This document shows positions 46,101-53,639 of a DNA stretch of 53,639 bases, one piece after another. Under the pieces are notes generated by a model. That model was not told where the DNA came from. It ran no database searches and worked only from the letters and a program-made list of their open reading frames with translations. How positions within the stretch are numbered: the first letter of the stretch is position 1; each line of letters starts with the position of its first letter. The position numbers and the translations under genes were made by a program. This DNA is from Verrucomicrobia bacterium Tous-C9LFEB (GTDB lineage Bacteria; Acidobacteriota; Terriglobia; Terriglobales; Acidobacteriaceae): assembly GCA_903970445.1 (NCBI GenBank), contig CAJCIP010000012.1, positions 1-53,639 of the forward strand. The letters run 5' to 3'.

Positions 46101-47459
46101 TTATTCCGGCTCGGATCCGCCCTGCATCCCGCTCAGCCCAACCCGCACACGCTCGACAAGGCGGTCAGTCGAAGCAATCACTTCCAGCCGCAGCGGACCA
46201 TCTTCAACGACTTCGCCTGGCAGCGGAATGTGCCCCGCTATTTCACTCACAAGTCCGCCGACCGTTGTTGCTTCGTAGCCGGTCAGCAGCTGCGGTAGCA
46301 CCGTGTCCGCAGGCGATTCCTCCGGCTCCGCAGCACCTTCGGTGCGCTCATCACGCTCGCCGGAATACGGCTGCAGTGTTTCGGCGAACAGCTCGCGCAG
46401 GCGGCTCACCTCAAAACTGCCTGGCACAAGATAGACTCCATCTCCCTCCGCGACGGGCGCGTCTTCGTCGGGAGCATCGTGCTCATCCTCAATGTTGCCG
46501 ACGATGGCTTCGAGCAAATCCTCAATCGTTACCAGGCCCGCCACGCCGCCGTATTCATCGATCACCACATCCATGTGCTGCTGCTCTTTCTGCATTTCGC
46601 GCAGGAGTTCGCTGACCTTCTTGCTTTCCGGCACGAACGCCGCAGGGCGCTGCAAGCTGGCAACCGTGCGTTTACGCGCGTCGGTGTCCTGCACACTTAG
46701 TAAATCGCGCGCAAAAGCAATGCCTGTAATGTCATCGAGCGTTTCTGCGAACACCGGCACGCGTGACAGGCCGTGCTCATTCACGGCGGCGGTAAAGGCC
46801 TCCAGCGTCATCGTGCCTGGCACCGCAAAGATGTCCGGCCGAGGTGTCATGACCTCGCGCACTACCTTGTCCCCGAACTCCACAGCATTACGGACGAGCT
46901 GGCGATCACTTTCCTCTAAAATCCCTTCTTCTTCGCCGGCCTCCAGCAGCGCATCCATGGCTTCCCTCGGATGCTCCGGCTCCTGCAGCTCCGGTTCCGC
47001 GAGCCCGGCAATCGAAAGCAGCAGCCCGAGCACCAGCGTGATCGGCAGCGCAAGATAGAACAGCGCCTGCACCAGGAACCGTATTCGAACGATCCACAGC
47101 CCGCGCGTGCGCGTGAAGAACAGCTCTGGGATGAAACGATCAAAAAAGATCAGGACAAGGAAATATTCAAACAGCGCGATTGCAATGTGCTGCATGTTTT
47201 GCGCGCTTCCATGCAGCCGAATCGCCAGCAGAAATGCCAGCAAACCAAGCGCCAACTGCCGCAGCACCGAAGCGGACATCGCCGCCGACTCGCGGCTGAG
47301 ATGAAGCCGCGGCTCTACGCCTTCCTCCCACGCTTCGATGTTTTCTTCGTACTCGCGCGAAAGGAACTTTCCGGTCTCCAAGTAAATGCGGTCGATGTAC
47401 GCGGCAAGCATCAGCAGGAGCAGCAGCGCTGTGACGGCACTATCGTAAGCGAGATTCAT
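46101..47459 (-). CDS. CBS-domain CorC/HlyC-type membrane protein
   Basis: A 452-aa protein: an N-terminal membrane part of about four helices (res. 1-25, 65-85, 90-110, 125-155), then two CBS domains (VREVMTPRPDIFAVPG; TIEDLLEAIVGNIEDEHD) and a C-terminal CorC_HlyC domain (YLVPGSFEVSRLRELFAETL). The family takes part in magnesium/cobalt efflux or resistance. The CNNM-like membrane part looks atypical. It overlaps ybeY by 4 bp (ATGA) and precedes era by 42 bp, the usual ybeY-corC-era arrangement. Confidence 0.85.
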   Translation of the reverse strand: MNLAYDSAVTALLLLLMLAAYIDRIYLETGKFLSREYEENIEAWEEGVEPRLHLSRESAAMSASVLRQLALGLLAFLLAIRLHGSAQNMQHIAIALFEYFLVLIFFDRFIPELFFTRTRGLWIVRIRFLVQALFYLALPITLVLGLLLSIAGLAEPELQEPEHPREAMDALLEAGEEEGILEESDRQLVRNAVEFGDKVVREVMTPRPDIFAVPGTMTLEAFTAAVNEHGLSRVPVFAETLDDITGIAFARDLLSVQDTDARKRTVASLQRPAAFVPESKKVSELLREMQKEQQHMDVVIDEYGGVAGLVTIEDLLEAIVGNIEDEHDAPDEDAPVAEGDGVYLVPGSFEVSRLRELFAETLQPYSGERDERTEGAAEPEESPADTVLPQLLTGYEATTVGGLVSEIAGHIPLPGEVVEDGPLRLEVIASTDRLVERVRVGLSGMQGGSEPE

Positions 47460-48034
47460 ACGCGGCTGCCCCGCTTCATCTTGCTGTCGGTTGCAGCGCT
47501 GGCCGTCTTGCTCTTTTGGTTGTCAATCCCTCGGGGAATCTGCTTTTTCGGTCGCAGGCGACGGTCATTTTCCGCCGCACGAGCAATCAACCCAGCGGGC
47601 AGCCGAAGCCGCTTTCGCAAGTCAGCCTCTCGCGAAGCCATCTCCCCGCCGTCGGTCTCGTGGTCCATGCCATGCAGATGCAAAAGCCCGTGCAGCATCA
47701 ACACACGCATTTCATCCGACAACTTGTGATCGTGGTTCGCAGCCTGCCGAGCGGCCGTCTCGTAGGAAATCGCCAGATCGCCCGCATGGTGCCCAGCAAG
47801 CTCTTCTATGGCGGGAAAGCTCAACACATCCGTGGCCTTATCTTTGCCGCGAAAACTGCGATTCAGTTGCCGAATCTTTTTGTCGCCTGTGATCAGTACA
47901 TCCACTTCGCCGCAAAGCCCTACCGCCAGCCTCGCCTTGCGCAGGAACCGCGAAAGACTCACCTGCGACAGTCCCAGCGATGCCCATGGGTCATCGTCAG
48001 CGGCGAAACCTCGTGGAGGCTCAAGGGTGATCAT
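47456..48034 (-). CDS. ybeY: Endoribonuclease YbeY
   Basis: A 192-aa zinc-dependent RNase for rRNA maturation and ribosome quality control. The zinc-binding HGLLHLHGMDH is intact, preceded by DVLSFP and a DLAISYET strand. The C-terminal 40 residues form a basic tail (RKRLRLPAGLIARAAENDRRLRPKKQ...) longer than usual. The ATG is at 48034. In most bacteria phoH is immediately upstream; here it is separated by about 4.9 kb of accessory genes. Confidence 0.94.
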   Translation of the reverse strand: MITLEPPRGFAADDDPWASLGLSQVSLSRFLRKARLAVGLCGEVDVLITGDKKIRQLNRSFRGKDKATDVLSFPAIEELAGHHAGDLAISYETAARQAANHDHKLSDEMRVLMLHGLLHLHGMDHETDGGEMASREADLRKRLRLPAGLIARAAENDRRLRPKKQIPRGIDNQKSKTASAATDSKMKRGSRV

Positions 48035-48164
48035 GCGTGCTTCTGATGCTACCGCAATGCTGAAAAGAAAAAGCGGAGAAGGTCCTGTCTACGGCAAAGC
48101 TGTCGCTGTAGATAGGCCACAGAGGATGAGCGTTGGGCCCGTCCGGCAGTCTGATCCCAAGTCC

Positions 48165-48524
48165 CTAGAACTCCACAACCAGCCGCAGCGTCACGCTCGG
48201 CTTGTCATTGAACTTACTAAGCGCGAACTTCTTCGACTCTTTGCCGTTGAACCTCGCCCACACCTCGTAATCCGTGTCGCTGGAGACATGCTTGAAGTGA
48301 AAGGCACCGTCGCCGTCGGCGATGTACGTTTCGAGCGCGCGCGTGTCCTCATTCTCCAGCTGCACGATTGCCTTGTTGAGCGGGTGCCCGTGCTGGTCCC
48401 GGACGCTCCCGCTGACCTCGCGGAAGTGCTGCTCCTGGCTGACGCTGATCGTAGCCGTCGTCGCCCAAAGTGATAGGAGAAGCAACGCTTTGCAGCCAAC
48501 GCTGCACGGTGAAAACTTGAACAT
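48165..48524 (-). CDS. Exported carboxypeptidase-regulatory-like beta protein
   Basis: A 119-aa protein. The ATG at 48524 starts a signal peptide (MFKFSPCSVGCKALLLLSLWATTATISVSQ). The mature part is a single carboxypeptidase-regulatory-like Ig fold: VSGSVRDQHGHPLNKAIVQLEN, AFHFKHVSSDTDYEVWARFNG, and SVTLRLVVEF. Stand-alone copies of this domain are common in acidobacteria; the role is unknown. It is separated from ybeY by 130 bp and may mark the left side of the accessory block. Confidence 0.75.
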   Translation of the reverse strand: MFKFSPCSVGCKALLLLSLWATTATISVSQEQHFREVSGSVRDQHGHPLNKAIVQLENEDTRALETYIADGDGAFHFKHVSSDTDYEVWARFNGKESKKFALSKFNDKPSVTLRLVVEF

Positions 48525-48721
48525 GTGTCTCCGATAATCCGAGTGCAAAAGAGGACGGAAAGTCGTCGCGTGCGAGCGAGAAGTTGTGGGTCAGCCCGTT
48601 TCGAGCGCGAGTGGTTGTGTCGTTGGATGCGCTGCTTGCTACGGCAGCCGTAAGGTGCGTCGCACGACTTCATAACGCCAGATGGCAGGCGGTGCCAGGC
48701 AAGCTCAGGAGAGTCGCCTCA

Positions 48722-48735
48722 GGGGCTGAAGCCCA
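48722..48735. repeat. REP-like palindrome GGGGCTGAAGCCC
   Basis: A short dyad of GGGCT and GCCC around GAA. It recurs 80 bp to the right at 48802, in the same orientation, and the TGAAG centre resembles the elements at 159, 3665 and 7093. It is part of a dispersed intergenic repeat type. Confidence 0.55.
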
Positions 48736-48801
48736 CTATTTCGCTTTGGTTTGGCGCGGCTAAACCCGTGCCCTTAGGCAAGACGTTTTCGGGTGATGGA
48801 T

Positions 48802-48822
48802 GGGCTGAAGCCCGTCCCCTTC
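48802..48822. repeat. REP-like palindrome GGGCTGAAGCCC with CGTCCCCTT tail
   Basis: The second copy of the palindrome at 48722, extended by GTCCCCTT. It lies about 135 bp upstream of the Fic-partner ATG. Confidence 0.55.
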
Positions 48823-48937
48823 AAAGCGCGGAAGCATGATATGGGCGCAGGGTGTGGGCGCTCCTTTGTTATAACCTGAAACAGGTGGTCAACAATGTCA
48901 TGCCGGCGATGGCATACCAGACCTCTTGAGGTGAAGT

Positions 48938-49144
48938 ATGGCTGACCGCAAGCAATTTATGAATGTTAAGCCTGCAGACCCGGAATTACTCCAGTTGCTG
49001 GAACAGGTGCGCACCACGCCCGTGACAGAGGAACAACTGCGCGAACAGAGAATCAGCTTCGCGTTTGGTAACGCAATGGGCTCGGACTCGATCACGAAAG
49101 AGAGTGTGCGTCGTTCATCGCAGCATCTGCGACTGTTCGCGTAG
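48938..49144 (+). CDS. Probable Fic-associated antitoxin
   Basis: A 68-aa acidic-basic protein starting at the ATG at 48938 with an AGG-rich ribosome site. The sequence EEQLREQRISFAFGNAMGSDSITKESVRR resembles small proteins encoded upstream of short Fic enzymes that act as antitoxins. A near-match to the inhibitory helix pattern S/T-xxx-E-G/N is SITKES, with Ser instead of Gly/Asn. It ends 11 bp before the fic start, consistent with a two-gene toxin-antitoxin operon. The role is inferred from the pairing. Confidence 0.6.
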   Translation: MADRKQFMNVKPADPELLQLLEQVRTTPVTEEQLREQRISFAFGNAMGSDSITKESVRRSSQHLRLFA

Positions 49145-49155
49145 ACTTCCCGTGC

Positions 49156-49752
49156 ATGTCCGTACGCGAGAAAGATAATCCGGAATTGTTCGCTCGTGTG
49201 CAGGAAGGCAACCTCCTGCGCCAGTACGACCTCCTGCTGAACTGCGTTGAGATCGGGTTACAAAAAGGCATTGAAGCGTTCGACAAGTACACCCTTTGGA
49301 GTCTCAACGCAGCCGCGGTTTCGAACATAGCGCAGTTCGGTGGACGGTACCGGAAGGGGCCTATCTACGTCGGGAGTCATATCCCACCGCACTTCGAGAA
49401 CGTGCCGGACGAAATGGACCGCTTCCTCTCGGTCGTGCATGAAAACTGGACGGTGATTTCTGATCCTCTGGTGCTGCCAGCCTATGCATTGTGGCGCATG
49501 AACTGGATTCACCCGTTTGTGGAAGGCAATGGCCGCACCGCGCGTGCTGCTTGCTACTATCTGCTGTGCGTGCGCTTCGGGCAGCTCTTACCAGGCAAGA
49601 AGATAGTGCCGGAGCGCATACGAGAGAAGCGCGAACCGTATTACGCCGCTCTTTCGGCTGCCGATCGCGCGTGGGAGCAGGGTCACTTCGATGTGAGTGA
49701 GTTGGCAGCTTACCTGGAAGGTCTGCTGAAAGACCAACTGCTCGATACGTGA
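49156..49752 (+). CDS. Fic-domain AMPylase-type toxin
   Basis: A 198-aa Fic protein that would transfer AMP or another nucleotide moiety to target proteins. The full catalytic motif HPFVEGNGRTAR occupies residues 119-130, with catalytic H119; the flap region and the GGRYRKGPIYVG segment fit the family. The last 60 residues form a helical tail with YYAALSAADRAWEQGHFDVSELAAYLEGLL. It starts 11 bp after its putative antitoxin. With intact catalytic residues it is probably active. The target is unknown. Confidence 0.88.
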   Translation: MSVREKDNPELFARVQEGNLLRQYDLLLNCVEIGLQKGIEAFDKYTLWSLNAAAVSNIAQFGGRYRKGPIYVGSHIPPHFENVPDEMDRFLSVVHENWTVISDPLVLPAYALWRMNWIHPFVEGNGRTARAACYYLLCVRFGQLLPGKKIVPERIREKREPYYAALSAADRAWEQGHFDVSELAAYLEGLLKDQLLDT

Positions 49753-49866
49753 GTTCGTTGTAACAAATGATGCTGGCGTGCAGGACGCGTTGGCGCGTAA
49801 GCGGTCGTCGCGAATGCGGATCAAGCATTTCTCCCGTAAGTGCAGCGCGGGGCCTGGGCTTCTATG

Positions 49867-49891
49867 GGCGTTTTCCCCCAGTGAAAACGCC
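49867..49891. repeat. Perfect 9-bp inverted repeat (hairpin)
   Basis: GGCGTTTTC and GAAAACGCC flank a 7-nt loop CCCCAGT. No T-tract follows on either strand, so it is more likely a REP-like element than an intrinsic terminator, though it could slow transcription leaving fic. Confidence 0.6.
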
Positions 49892-49917
49892 GCTGCACGC
49901 CCTCCTCGGGAAACCCA

Positions 49918-50055
49918 TCAACGGGAGAAATGCTCAAGCACGTCGAGGAGAAATGCATTGTTTTCCGTTCTCCACTTCAAAACAACGAAGTGCGTTTCCG
50001 ACAGCTTCTGTCGCAGAAGCCGCTCCCGTTCTTCAGCCCGTTTCATCTGTCCCAT
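49918..50055 (-). CDS. Doubtful small charged protein
   Basis: A possible 45-aa product, MGQMKRAEERERLLRQKL continuing SETHFVVLKWRTENNAF. Its amphipathic, charged composition is more protein-like than the other shadows here, but it lacks a convincing ribosome site. It may be a gene remnant in the accessory block. Confidence 0.2.
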   Translation of the reverse strand: MGQMKRAEERERLLRQKLSETHFVVLKWRTENNAFLLDVLEHFSR

Positions 50056-50176
50056 GCCCGAAGCATAGGCGAAGAAACGGTGAAAATGTCTGTGGGTCGC
50101 CGGAGGTCGAGCTGTGGTCATCATTGAGGCACTCAAGCCATGGTCAGATCACCTCGCCGTGCTAACCTTCCCCATC

Positions 50177-50623
50177 ATGAAAAGACTTGCTGGAGCGCTG
50201 CTGCTCATATCCACATCTGCGTTTGCTGCTACGAAACATGCGCCTTTACCTCCGGAGGCTTATACCGCGAAGACAATCGCTATTGTGAATCACGCTGGAA
50301 CTCAGTCCGTGACCGATAAAGCTTACGAAGAACTACAGAAATGGGGGCGCTGGACTGTGTTGGCAGATGCCTCGAAGGCGGATGTCGTACTTGTGATTGG
50401 CATCCAACGGAAAATAACTGGGGCCGTTGCGAACACTTACGGGGACAGTACTTACGTGAATAGCAATTCGGTCGTGGATATAACGGCAGGCTTCTACTTG
50501 GGACAGCAAACGGAGCCGTTTTTTTCGGAAACGGAACGCGCATCACTTTTCAGGAAGAGTGCCACGAAGAGATGCATTGACGACCTTCGCAAGCGAATGG
50601 AAGAAGCGGAAGAACAAAGATAG
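50177..50623 (+). CDS. Exported hypothetical protein
   Basis: A 148-aa protein. The ATG at 50177 begins a signal peptide (MKRLAGALLLISTSAFAA). The mature part starts with a KTIAIVNHAGTQSVTDKAYEELQKWGRWTVLADASKADVVL-type alpha/beta segment (shown in part) and later a beta-rich, Ser/Asn-rich region ending in a charged helix (CIDDLRKRMEEAEEQR). It resembles periplasmic proteins that scan as small CsgG/LpoB-like nucleotide-independent folds, but I cannot name a family. It is isolated, convergent with the RelA/SpoT-domain gene. Confidence 0.6.
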   Translation: MKRLAGALLLISTSAFAATKHAPLPPEAYTAKTIAIVNHAGTQSVTDKAYEELQKWGRWTVLADASKADVVLVIGIQRKITGAVANTYGDSTYVNSNSVVDITAGFYLGQQTEPFFSETERASLFRKSATKRCIDDLRKRMEEAEEQR

Positions 50624-50698
50624 CAGCACACTGCATGCTCAGTTCAATGGCGGAGCTTCTCAGCGGTTTGTCTTTACTCGCGAATTATTTCGTGACGC

Positions 50699-51811
50699 CT
50701 ATGCGCTTGATCGTTTCGAGTTTGGCCTTGAGCGCCTTTGCCCTCTCTTCTTTCTTTTACGTAGCACTCGATTGAGAGCGGCAATAAAAGCAGCGGTATC
50801 CGCATAGTAGTTAGGATAAGCGGTCCGTAAGGAGCGGATAGAGTTCACGCCCACCAGAACGGCATCTTTTGTACGCGCCTCCGGTGAAGTTTCGATCAAA
50901 TCCACCGTGGCGAGCGCCTTTTTGTGATCTGAGAATCCGATGGATTGGATAGTGTCTTGTGTTGTATCCAAAACCAACAGAATCCACTTAGCACCCTTCA
51001 TCTCTTTTTTAGGAAGTGTAGATAAAGCTTTTGTCCATCCACGTAAGCGCCGACGGACGTGCAAGTTCTGCAGCAGGCGACGCAACTCTATCTCCAGACG
51101 ATCATTCTGATCCGGAGTTCCTGGAATAGGGGCGGTTCCTTCCTCTATTGCAAATACTGTGCCAACCAAAGAAAAGAAGCGTCTCCAATCTTCCGAACCT
51201 CCACCGAACTTCAGGGGTTGCTTGGTGAATGTGGTAACGGTTTCCACGGCAGTTGAAAAAGCGTGCTGGAGTCGCGTGCGGAGTTGAATCTCAATGCGAT
51301 GACCGTTCCAATGTTCGTTCTTCTCAGCCCTTGCTTTGTAGCGACCTACTAGGTGTATTCCCCTGTAGCCGTCGGGTTTCGGAGTACGGATATAGTCGTA
51401 GCACTTCATCCCACCCTCGCCCTGCACGAAATCATCGTTAGCATCTCGATAAAGTTCGTGAAGAGCCATCAAAGATGCCATATCAGGCATGATTGCGCGG
51501 CAACCACCCAAATCCTGCATCTGAGAAAGTTTCATAGTTGGCTCACGTACGAGCTTCTTCATAATTGAAGAAAAACGCTTCAACCTTTGCGCGACAATCG
51601 CATCGGGGCTGATCTTTTCCGCCCGTTTGGCCAAGTGGCCCCGGAACACCAGCAAAGGCATTCCATGCGATGCGCGCCAATTCTGAATGGTGCCGTAAGC
51701 AGTACCGAGGTTAGGTGGGTTGGGCGTCTTCGGGTCAGACCACCACGGAACTAGAAGGCTACCCATCCGGTCAATGTCTGCTCTACTGTGGTCTCGCCGC
51801 GTCCATGCCAT
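50699..51811 (-). CDS. RelA/SpoT-domain protein (putative alarmone synthetase/ToxSAS-like)
   Basis: A 370-aa protein with a RelA/SpoT nucleotidyltransferase domain. The ATG at 51811 (MAWTRRDHSRADIDRMG) is preferred to one 21 codons earlier because the family begins there. Seen: MKLSQMQDLGGCRAIM, DYIRTPKPDGYRGIHLVGRYK, and the strand RIEIQLRTRLQHAFSTAVETV, which match the synthetase active site. The C-terminal region ends with YPNYYADTAAFIAALN and a very basic tail (RKRKKRGQRRSR). No hydrolase domain is present. It may make (p)ppGpp or pyrophosphorylate tRNA as toxSAS enzymes do. It lies 111 bp downstream of a Panacea-antitoxin-type gene pair. Confidence 0.78.
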   Translation of the reverse strand: MAWTRRDHSRADIDRMGSLLVPWWSDPKTPNPPNLGTAYGTIQNWRASHGMPLLVFRGHLAKRAEKISPDAIVAQRLKRFSSIMKKLVREPTMKLSQMQDLGGCRAIMPDMASLMALHELYRDANDDFVQGEGGMKCYDYIRTPKPDGYRGIHLVGRYKARAEKNEHWNGHRIEIQLRTRLQHAFSTAVETVTTFTKQPLKFGGGSEDWRRFFSLVGTVFAIEEGTAPIPGTPDQNDRLEIELRRLLQNLHVRRRLRGWTKALSTLPKKEMKGAKWILLVLDTTQDTIQSIGFSDHKKALATVDLIETSPEARTKDAVLVGVNSIRSLRTAYPNYYADTAAFIAALNRVLRKRKKRGQRRSRPNSKRSSA

Positions 51812-51922
51812 GCATTCGCACTCTGCATTGAAAAAATTAGATTTAAAGCTCTCATGAATCTTGGCGCGACACAATGTCCACCGTAAACAAGCATGTGTCG
51901 CTTTTTGATCAGCGCCGTTTAG

Positions 51923-52300
51923 CTATCTTAGATAGATCTCGCGGAACAGATTGCGAACTCCGTTTTCGGTTTGTTCCGATTCAAGAATGCCCGCCTGGAC
52001 CTTCTTCAACAGTTCCGCCGTGCAAGGTTCTTTAACAAGTTTTGGCCGTGTCGTCATGCGTGCCGTAATGTCGCTCAACTTCTGAACTTTAGCAAAGTTG
52101 TACGCGATAAATGAGTCGTGACCGATACGGGGATGTTCACCGGCACGTAGCAGAACAGTGCGGTCAGCAAATCGGTAGAGGGTACTTACGCTGACCACTA
52201 TGACAAAGCCATCGGAAGATTGATCCGATGCGATGATGTGAAGGTGATAATCCTCCGTAGAATCATCCCCATCGAGGTACGTATATCCGCACGGCCCCAT
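51923..52300 (-). CDS. Small partner protein of the Panacea gene
   Basis: A 125-aa protein starting four bases after the Panacea gene, with GAGG before its ATG. The pattern is beta-rich: HLHIIASDQ and FVIVVSVSTLY, then the signature AGEHPRIGHDSFIAYNFAKV, and a helical end with KVQAGILESEQTENGVRNLF. Similar small proteins with a G-x-H-P-x-I-x-H-x-S-F segment occur beside DUF4065-type genes. Its outline recalls PemK-like toxins, but key residues cannot be confirmed. It is either the toxin of the pair or an accessory factor. Confidence 0.6.
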   Translation of the reverse strand: MGPCGYTYLDGDDSTEDYHLHIIASDQSSDGFVIVVSVSTLYRFADRTVLLRAGEHPRIGHDSFIAYNFAKVQKLSDITARMTTRPKLVKEPCTAELLKKVQAGILESEQTENGVRNLFREIYLR

Positions 52301-52304
52301 TCGG

Positions 52305-52868
52305 CTACGCCTCTAGGTGACTAACGGCAGCTAATGACTTGAGCTGATTTTCCGCTAGCTCAGCTTCATCACTATCTAACTCAGTATTCAATACCTCGTA
52401 CAGTGTGATTGGAATGCGGCCACCGCCCGCCGGCTTCTTCCACTCAGGTGCCACTTTCCCTTCGTGAAGAACATCAACCAAGTCCCAACGGTTGTAGTGC
52501 CCGAACTTTTCAAAGACTTCAATGAGCAACTTTTCTTCGGCTGGAGAAAGACGATCATTTGGGACATCATCCGTAAGCAGACGTACTTCCCAATCTCCCA
52601 ACGGCGGAGAGATGAAGTGCGACCACGGGCCTTCCGAATCAACTTGCGACGGATCAGTTATAAGATTCAAGACTGTAGAAAGCACTGGGCCGTGCTTCAT
52701 GGAATACCAGCGATCCATAGTGACCGGTCTTCCGAAACGAAGAAGCGAAGTGCGATCTGCAATGTAAAGCAGCTTGATGAGCTTCATATAACTCATCTGC
52801 CCACCACGTAATCTCAGAAATTGCGCGGCGGCCTGAGTCGTTTTCCCTTCATCGAAACTAAGCTCCAT
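52305..52868 (-). CDS. Panacea-domain (DUF4065/SocA-like) antitoxin
   Basis: A 187-aa Panacea-domain protein. The ATG at 52868 (MELSFDEGKT) is preceded in frame by a GTG. Seen: the core MSYMKLIKLLYIADRTSLLRFGRP, the YSMKHGPVLSTVLNLI helix, and an end rich in acidic residues. The Panacea domain is known as an interchangeable antitoxin that neutralises unrelated toxins, including toxSAS alarmone synthetases. Directly downstream lie a 125-aa unknown and then a RelA/SpoT-domain gene. Which of these it controls is not decided by sequence. The region is more AT-rich than the flanking core genes. Confidence 0.85.
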   Translation of the reverse strand: MELSFDEGKTTQAAAQFLRLRGGQMSYMKLIKLLYIADRTSLLRFGRPVTMDRWYSMKHGPVLSTVLNLITDPSQVDSEGPWSHFISPPLGDWEVRLLTDDVPNDRLSPAEEKLLIEVFEKFGHYNRWDLVDVLHEGKVAPEWKKPAGGGRIPITLYEVLNTELDSDEAELAENQLKSLAAVSHLEA

Positions 52869-52938
52869 CACCGCACCCCAAAGGCTTTCGCTATTCCTTC
52901 GCCTCGAATCATATTATAACAAGCAGTCTGTCATGTAC

Positions 52939-53639
52939 CTACTGCGTCTTGAACGCGGGCTTTCTTCGTTCCTGCTCTCCGGCCATGGGCATGGCATTGC
53001 CTTCCATGGATAGTGGCAGTTGTTCGGCCTTGGAGTGGCTGTCGTAGGCGCGGACGATGCGCTGGACGAGGTGGTGGCGGACTACGTCGACGTCTTCGAA
53101 GTGGCAGAAGCCGATGCCTTCGACGGCGTTGAGGACGTGGAGGGCTTCGAAGAGGCCGGACTTTTTGGGGTTGGGGAGGTCGATCTGGGAGAGGTCGCCC
53201 GTGATGACGGCCTTGGAGGCGTTGCCGAGGCGGGTGAGGAACATCTTCATCTGCTCGTTGGTGGTGTTCTGCGCCTCGTCCATGATGATGAAGGCTTCGT
53301 TGAGCGTGCGGCCGCGCATGAAGGCGAGCGGGGCGATTTCGATGACGTTGGTTTCGAGCATCTTGTCGACCTTGGCGGGATCGATCAGGTCGTAGAGCGC
53401 GTCGTAGAGCGGACGCATGTAGGGATCGACCTTCTCCTGCAGCGATCCGGGCAGGAAGCCGAGGCGTTCGCCGGCTTCTACGGCGGGGCGGACGAGGATG
53501 ATGCGGGAGACCTTCTTGGCCATGAGGGCAGAGACGGCCATGGCGACGGCGAGATAGGTCTTGCCGGTGCCGGCGGGGCCGAGGCCGAAGGTCATGTCCG
53601 AGGCTTCGATGGACTCCACGTACTTCTTCTGGTTGGGCG
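52939..53639 (-). CDS. phoH: PhoH-family ATPase, truncated by the window edge
   Basis: The C-terminal about 230 residues are present; the reading frame is open through the right edge, so the N-terminus is missing. Seen: Walker [14 protein letters not shown], the [15 protein letters not shown] segment, Walker [11 protein letters not shown], and [10 protein letters not shown] family-typical [21 protein letters not shown] precedes a short tail. PhoH proteins usually stand just upstream of ybeY in one operon and have RNA-linked ATPase or RNase functions. Here about 4.9 kb of accessory genes separate the two. Confidence 0.93.
   Translation of the reverse strand, partial: PNQKKYVESIEASDMTFGLGPAGTGKTYLAVAMAVSALMAKKVSRIILVRPAVEAGERLGFLPGSLQEKVDPYMRPLYDALYDLIDPAKVDKMLETNVIEIAPLAFMRGRTLNEAFIIMDEAQNTTNEQMKMFLTRLGNASKAVITGDLSQIDLPNPKKSGLFEALHVLNAVEGIGFCHFEDVDVVRHHLVQRIVRAYDSHSKAEQLPLSMEGNAMPMAGEQERRKPAFKTQ

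Larger units (their letters stand above)
48525..48937. other. 413-bp non-coding stretch with palindromic repeats
   Basis: It lies between the exported beta-protein gene (minus) and the Fic-partner gene (plus). It contains two GGGCTGAAGCCC-type palindromes at 48722 and 48802. A promoter for the Fic pair must lie near its right end. No gene or structured RNA is recognised. Confidence 0.5.
49753..50176. other. 424-bp intergenic stretch with a strong hairpin
   Basis: It lies between fic and the exported hypothetical protein. It holds a perfect 9-bp hairpin at 49867-49891 and a doubtful short minus-strand reading frame at 49918-50055. Otherwise nothing is recognised. Confidence 0.45.

Noticed and set aside
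49867-49891. 9-bp hairpin as fic terminator
   Set aside because: No T-tract follows on either strand; it is kept as an inverted repeat only.

Overview
The window reads as a chromosomal segment of an acidobacterium, most likely family Acidobacteriaceae (Terriglobus/Granulicella/Edaphobacter type). This is an inference from the 1006-aa Oar-like TonB-dependent protein with an N-terminal carboxypeptidase-regulatory domain, many Tat/Sec-exported proteins, moderately high GC, and housekeeping genes (secA, mreB, era, ybeY, phoH, ntrYX) of matching character. No rRNA is present. Two tRNAs (Gly-GCC, Cys-GCA) lie at 23.4-23.6 kb.

Layout. 0.2-6.9 kb: a sulfur-transfer locus with a cysteine synthase (cysM), two tandem Nif3-like proteins, a JAMM metalloprotease, a ThiS/MoaD sulfur carrier with an unusual Cys-rich tail, and a MoeB/ThiF-rhodanese fusion. 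This matches the CysM-Mec-CysO-MoeZ logic of protein-thiocarboxylate cysteine synthesis. An alpha/beta hydrolase follows. 7.1-16.5 kb: a purine/ureide degradation cluster. Guanine deaminase (with homoserine dehydrogenase) is divergent from allantoinase, OHCU decarboxylase, HIU hydrolase, urate oxidase, allantoate amidohydrolase, ureidoglycine aminohydrolase, a secreted TPR protein and a ureidoglycolate amidohydrolase. Together these give a plant-type route from urate to glyoxylate and ammonia. 16.5-23.3 kb: cell-envelope genes (Oar-like protein, a secreted repeat protein, a lipoprotein secretin). 23.6-30.9 kb: a long minus-strand run of DsbA-like, nadE, an MlaF-like ATPase, mobA, an M20 dipeptidase and an M28 peptidase. 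31-37.5 kb: secA, an AT-richer pair of unknown genes, a rhodanese, an exported alginate-lyase-like protein and a DUF3224 protein. 37.5-39.3 kb: an MNT nucleotidyltransferase beside a frameshifted HEPN partner, then mreB. 39.5-44.4 kb: alanine dehydrogenase and an NtrY/NtrX-type two-component system whose regulator lacks the sigma-54 GAFTGA loop. 44.4-48.0 kb: a GNAT acetyltransferase, era, corC-like and ybeY. 48.1-52.9 kb: an AT-richer accessory island with Fic and a small partner, a RelA/SpoT-domain protein, and a Panacea-domain protein with a small partner. It lies between ybeY and phoH, genes that are normally adjacent. phoH runs off the right edge.

The most promising material for something undescribed is the toxin-antitoxin-like island splitting phoH-ybeY, the sulfur carrier whose di-glycine is masked by a ten-residue Cys-rich tail next to a JAMM protease, the ligand-stripped Nif3 paralogue, the GAFTGA-less NtrX, and the unknown membrane-protein pair after secA. 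All functions are read from motifs and context by eye; no database search was run.
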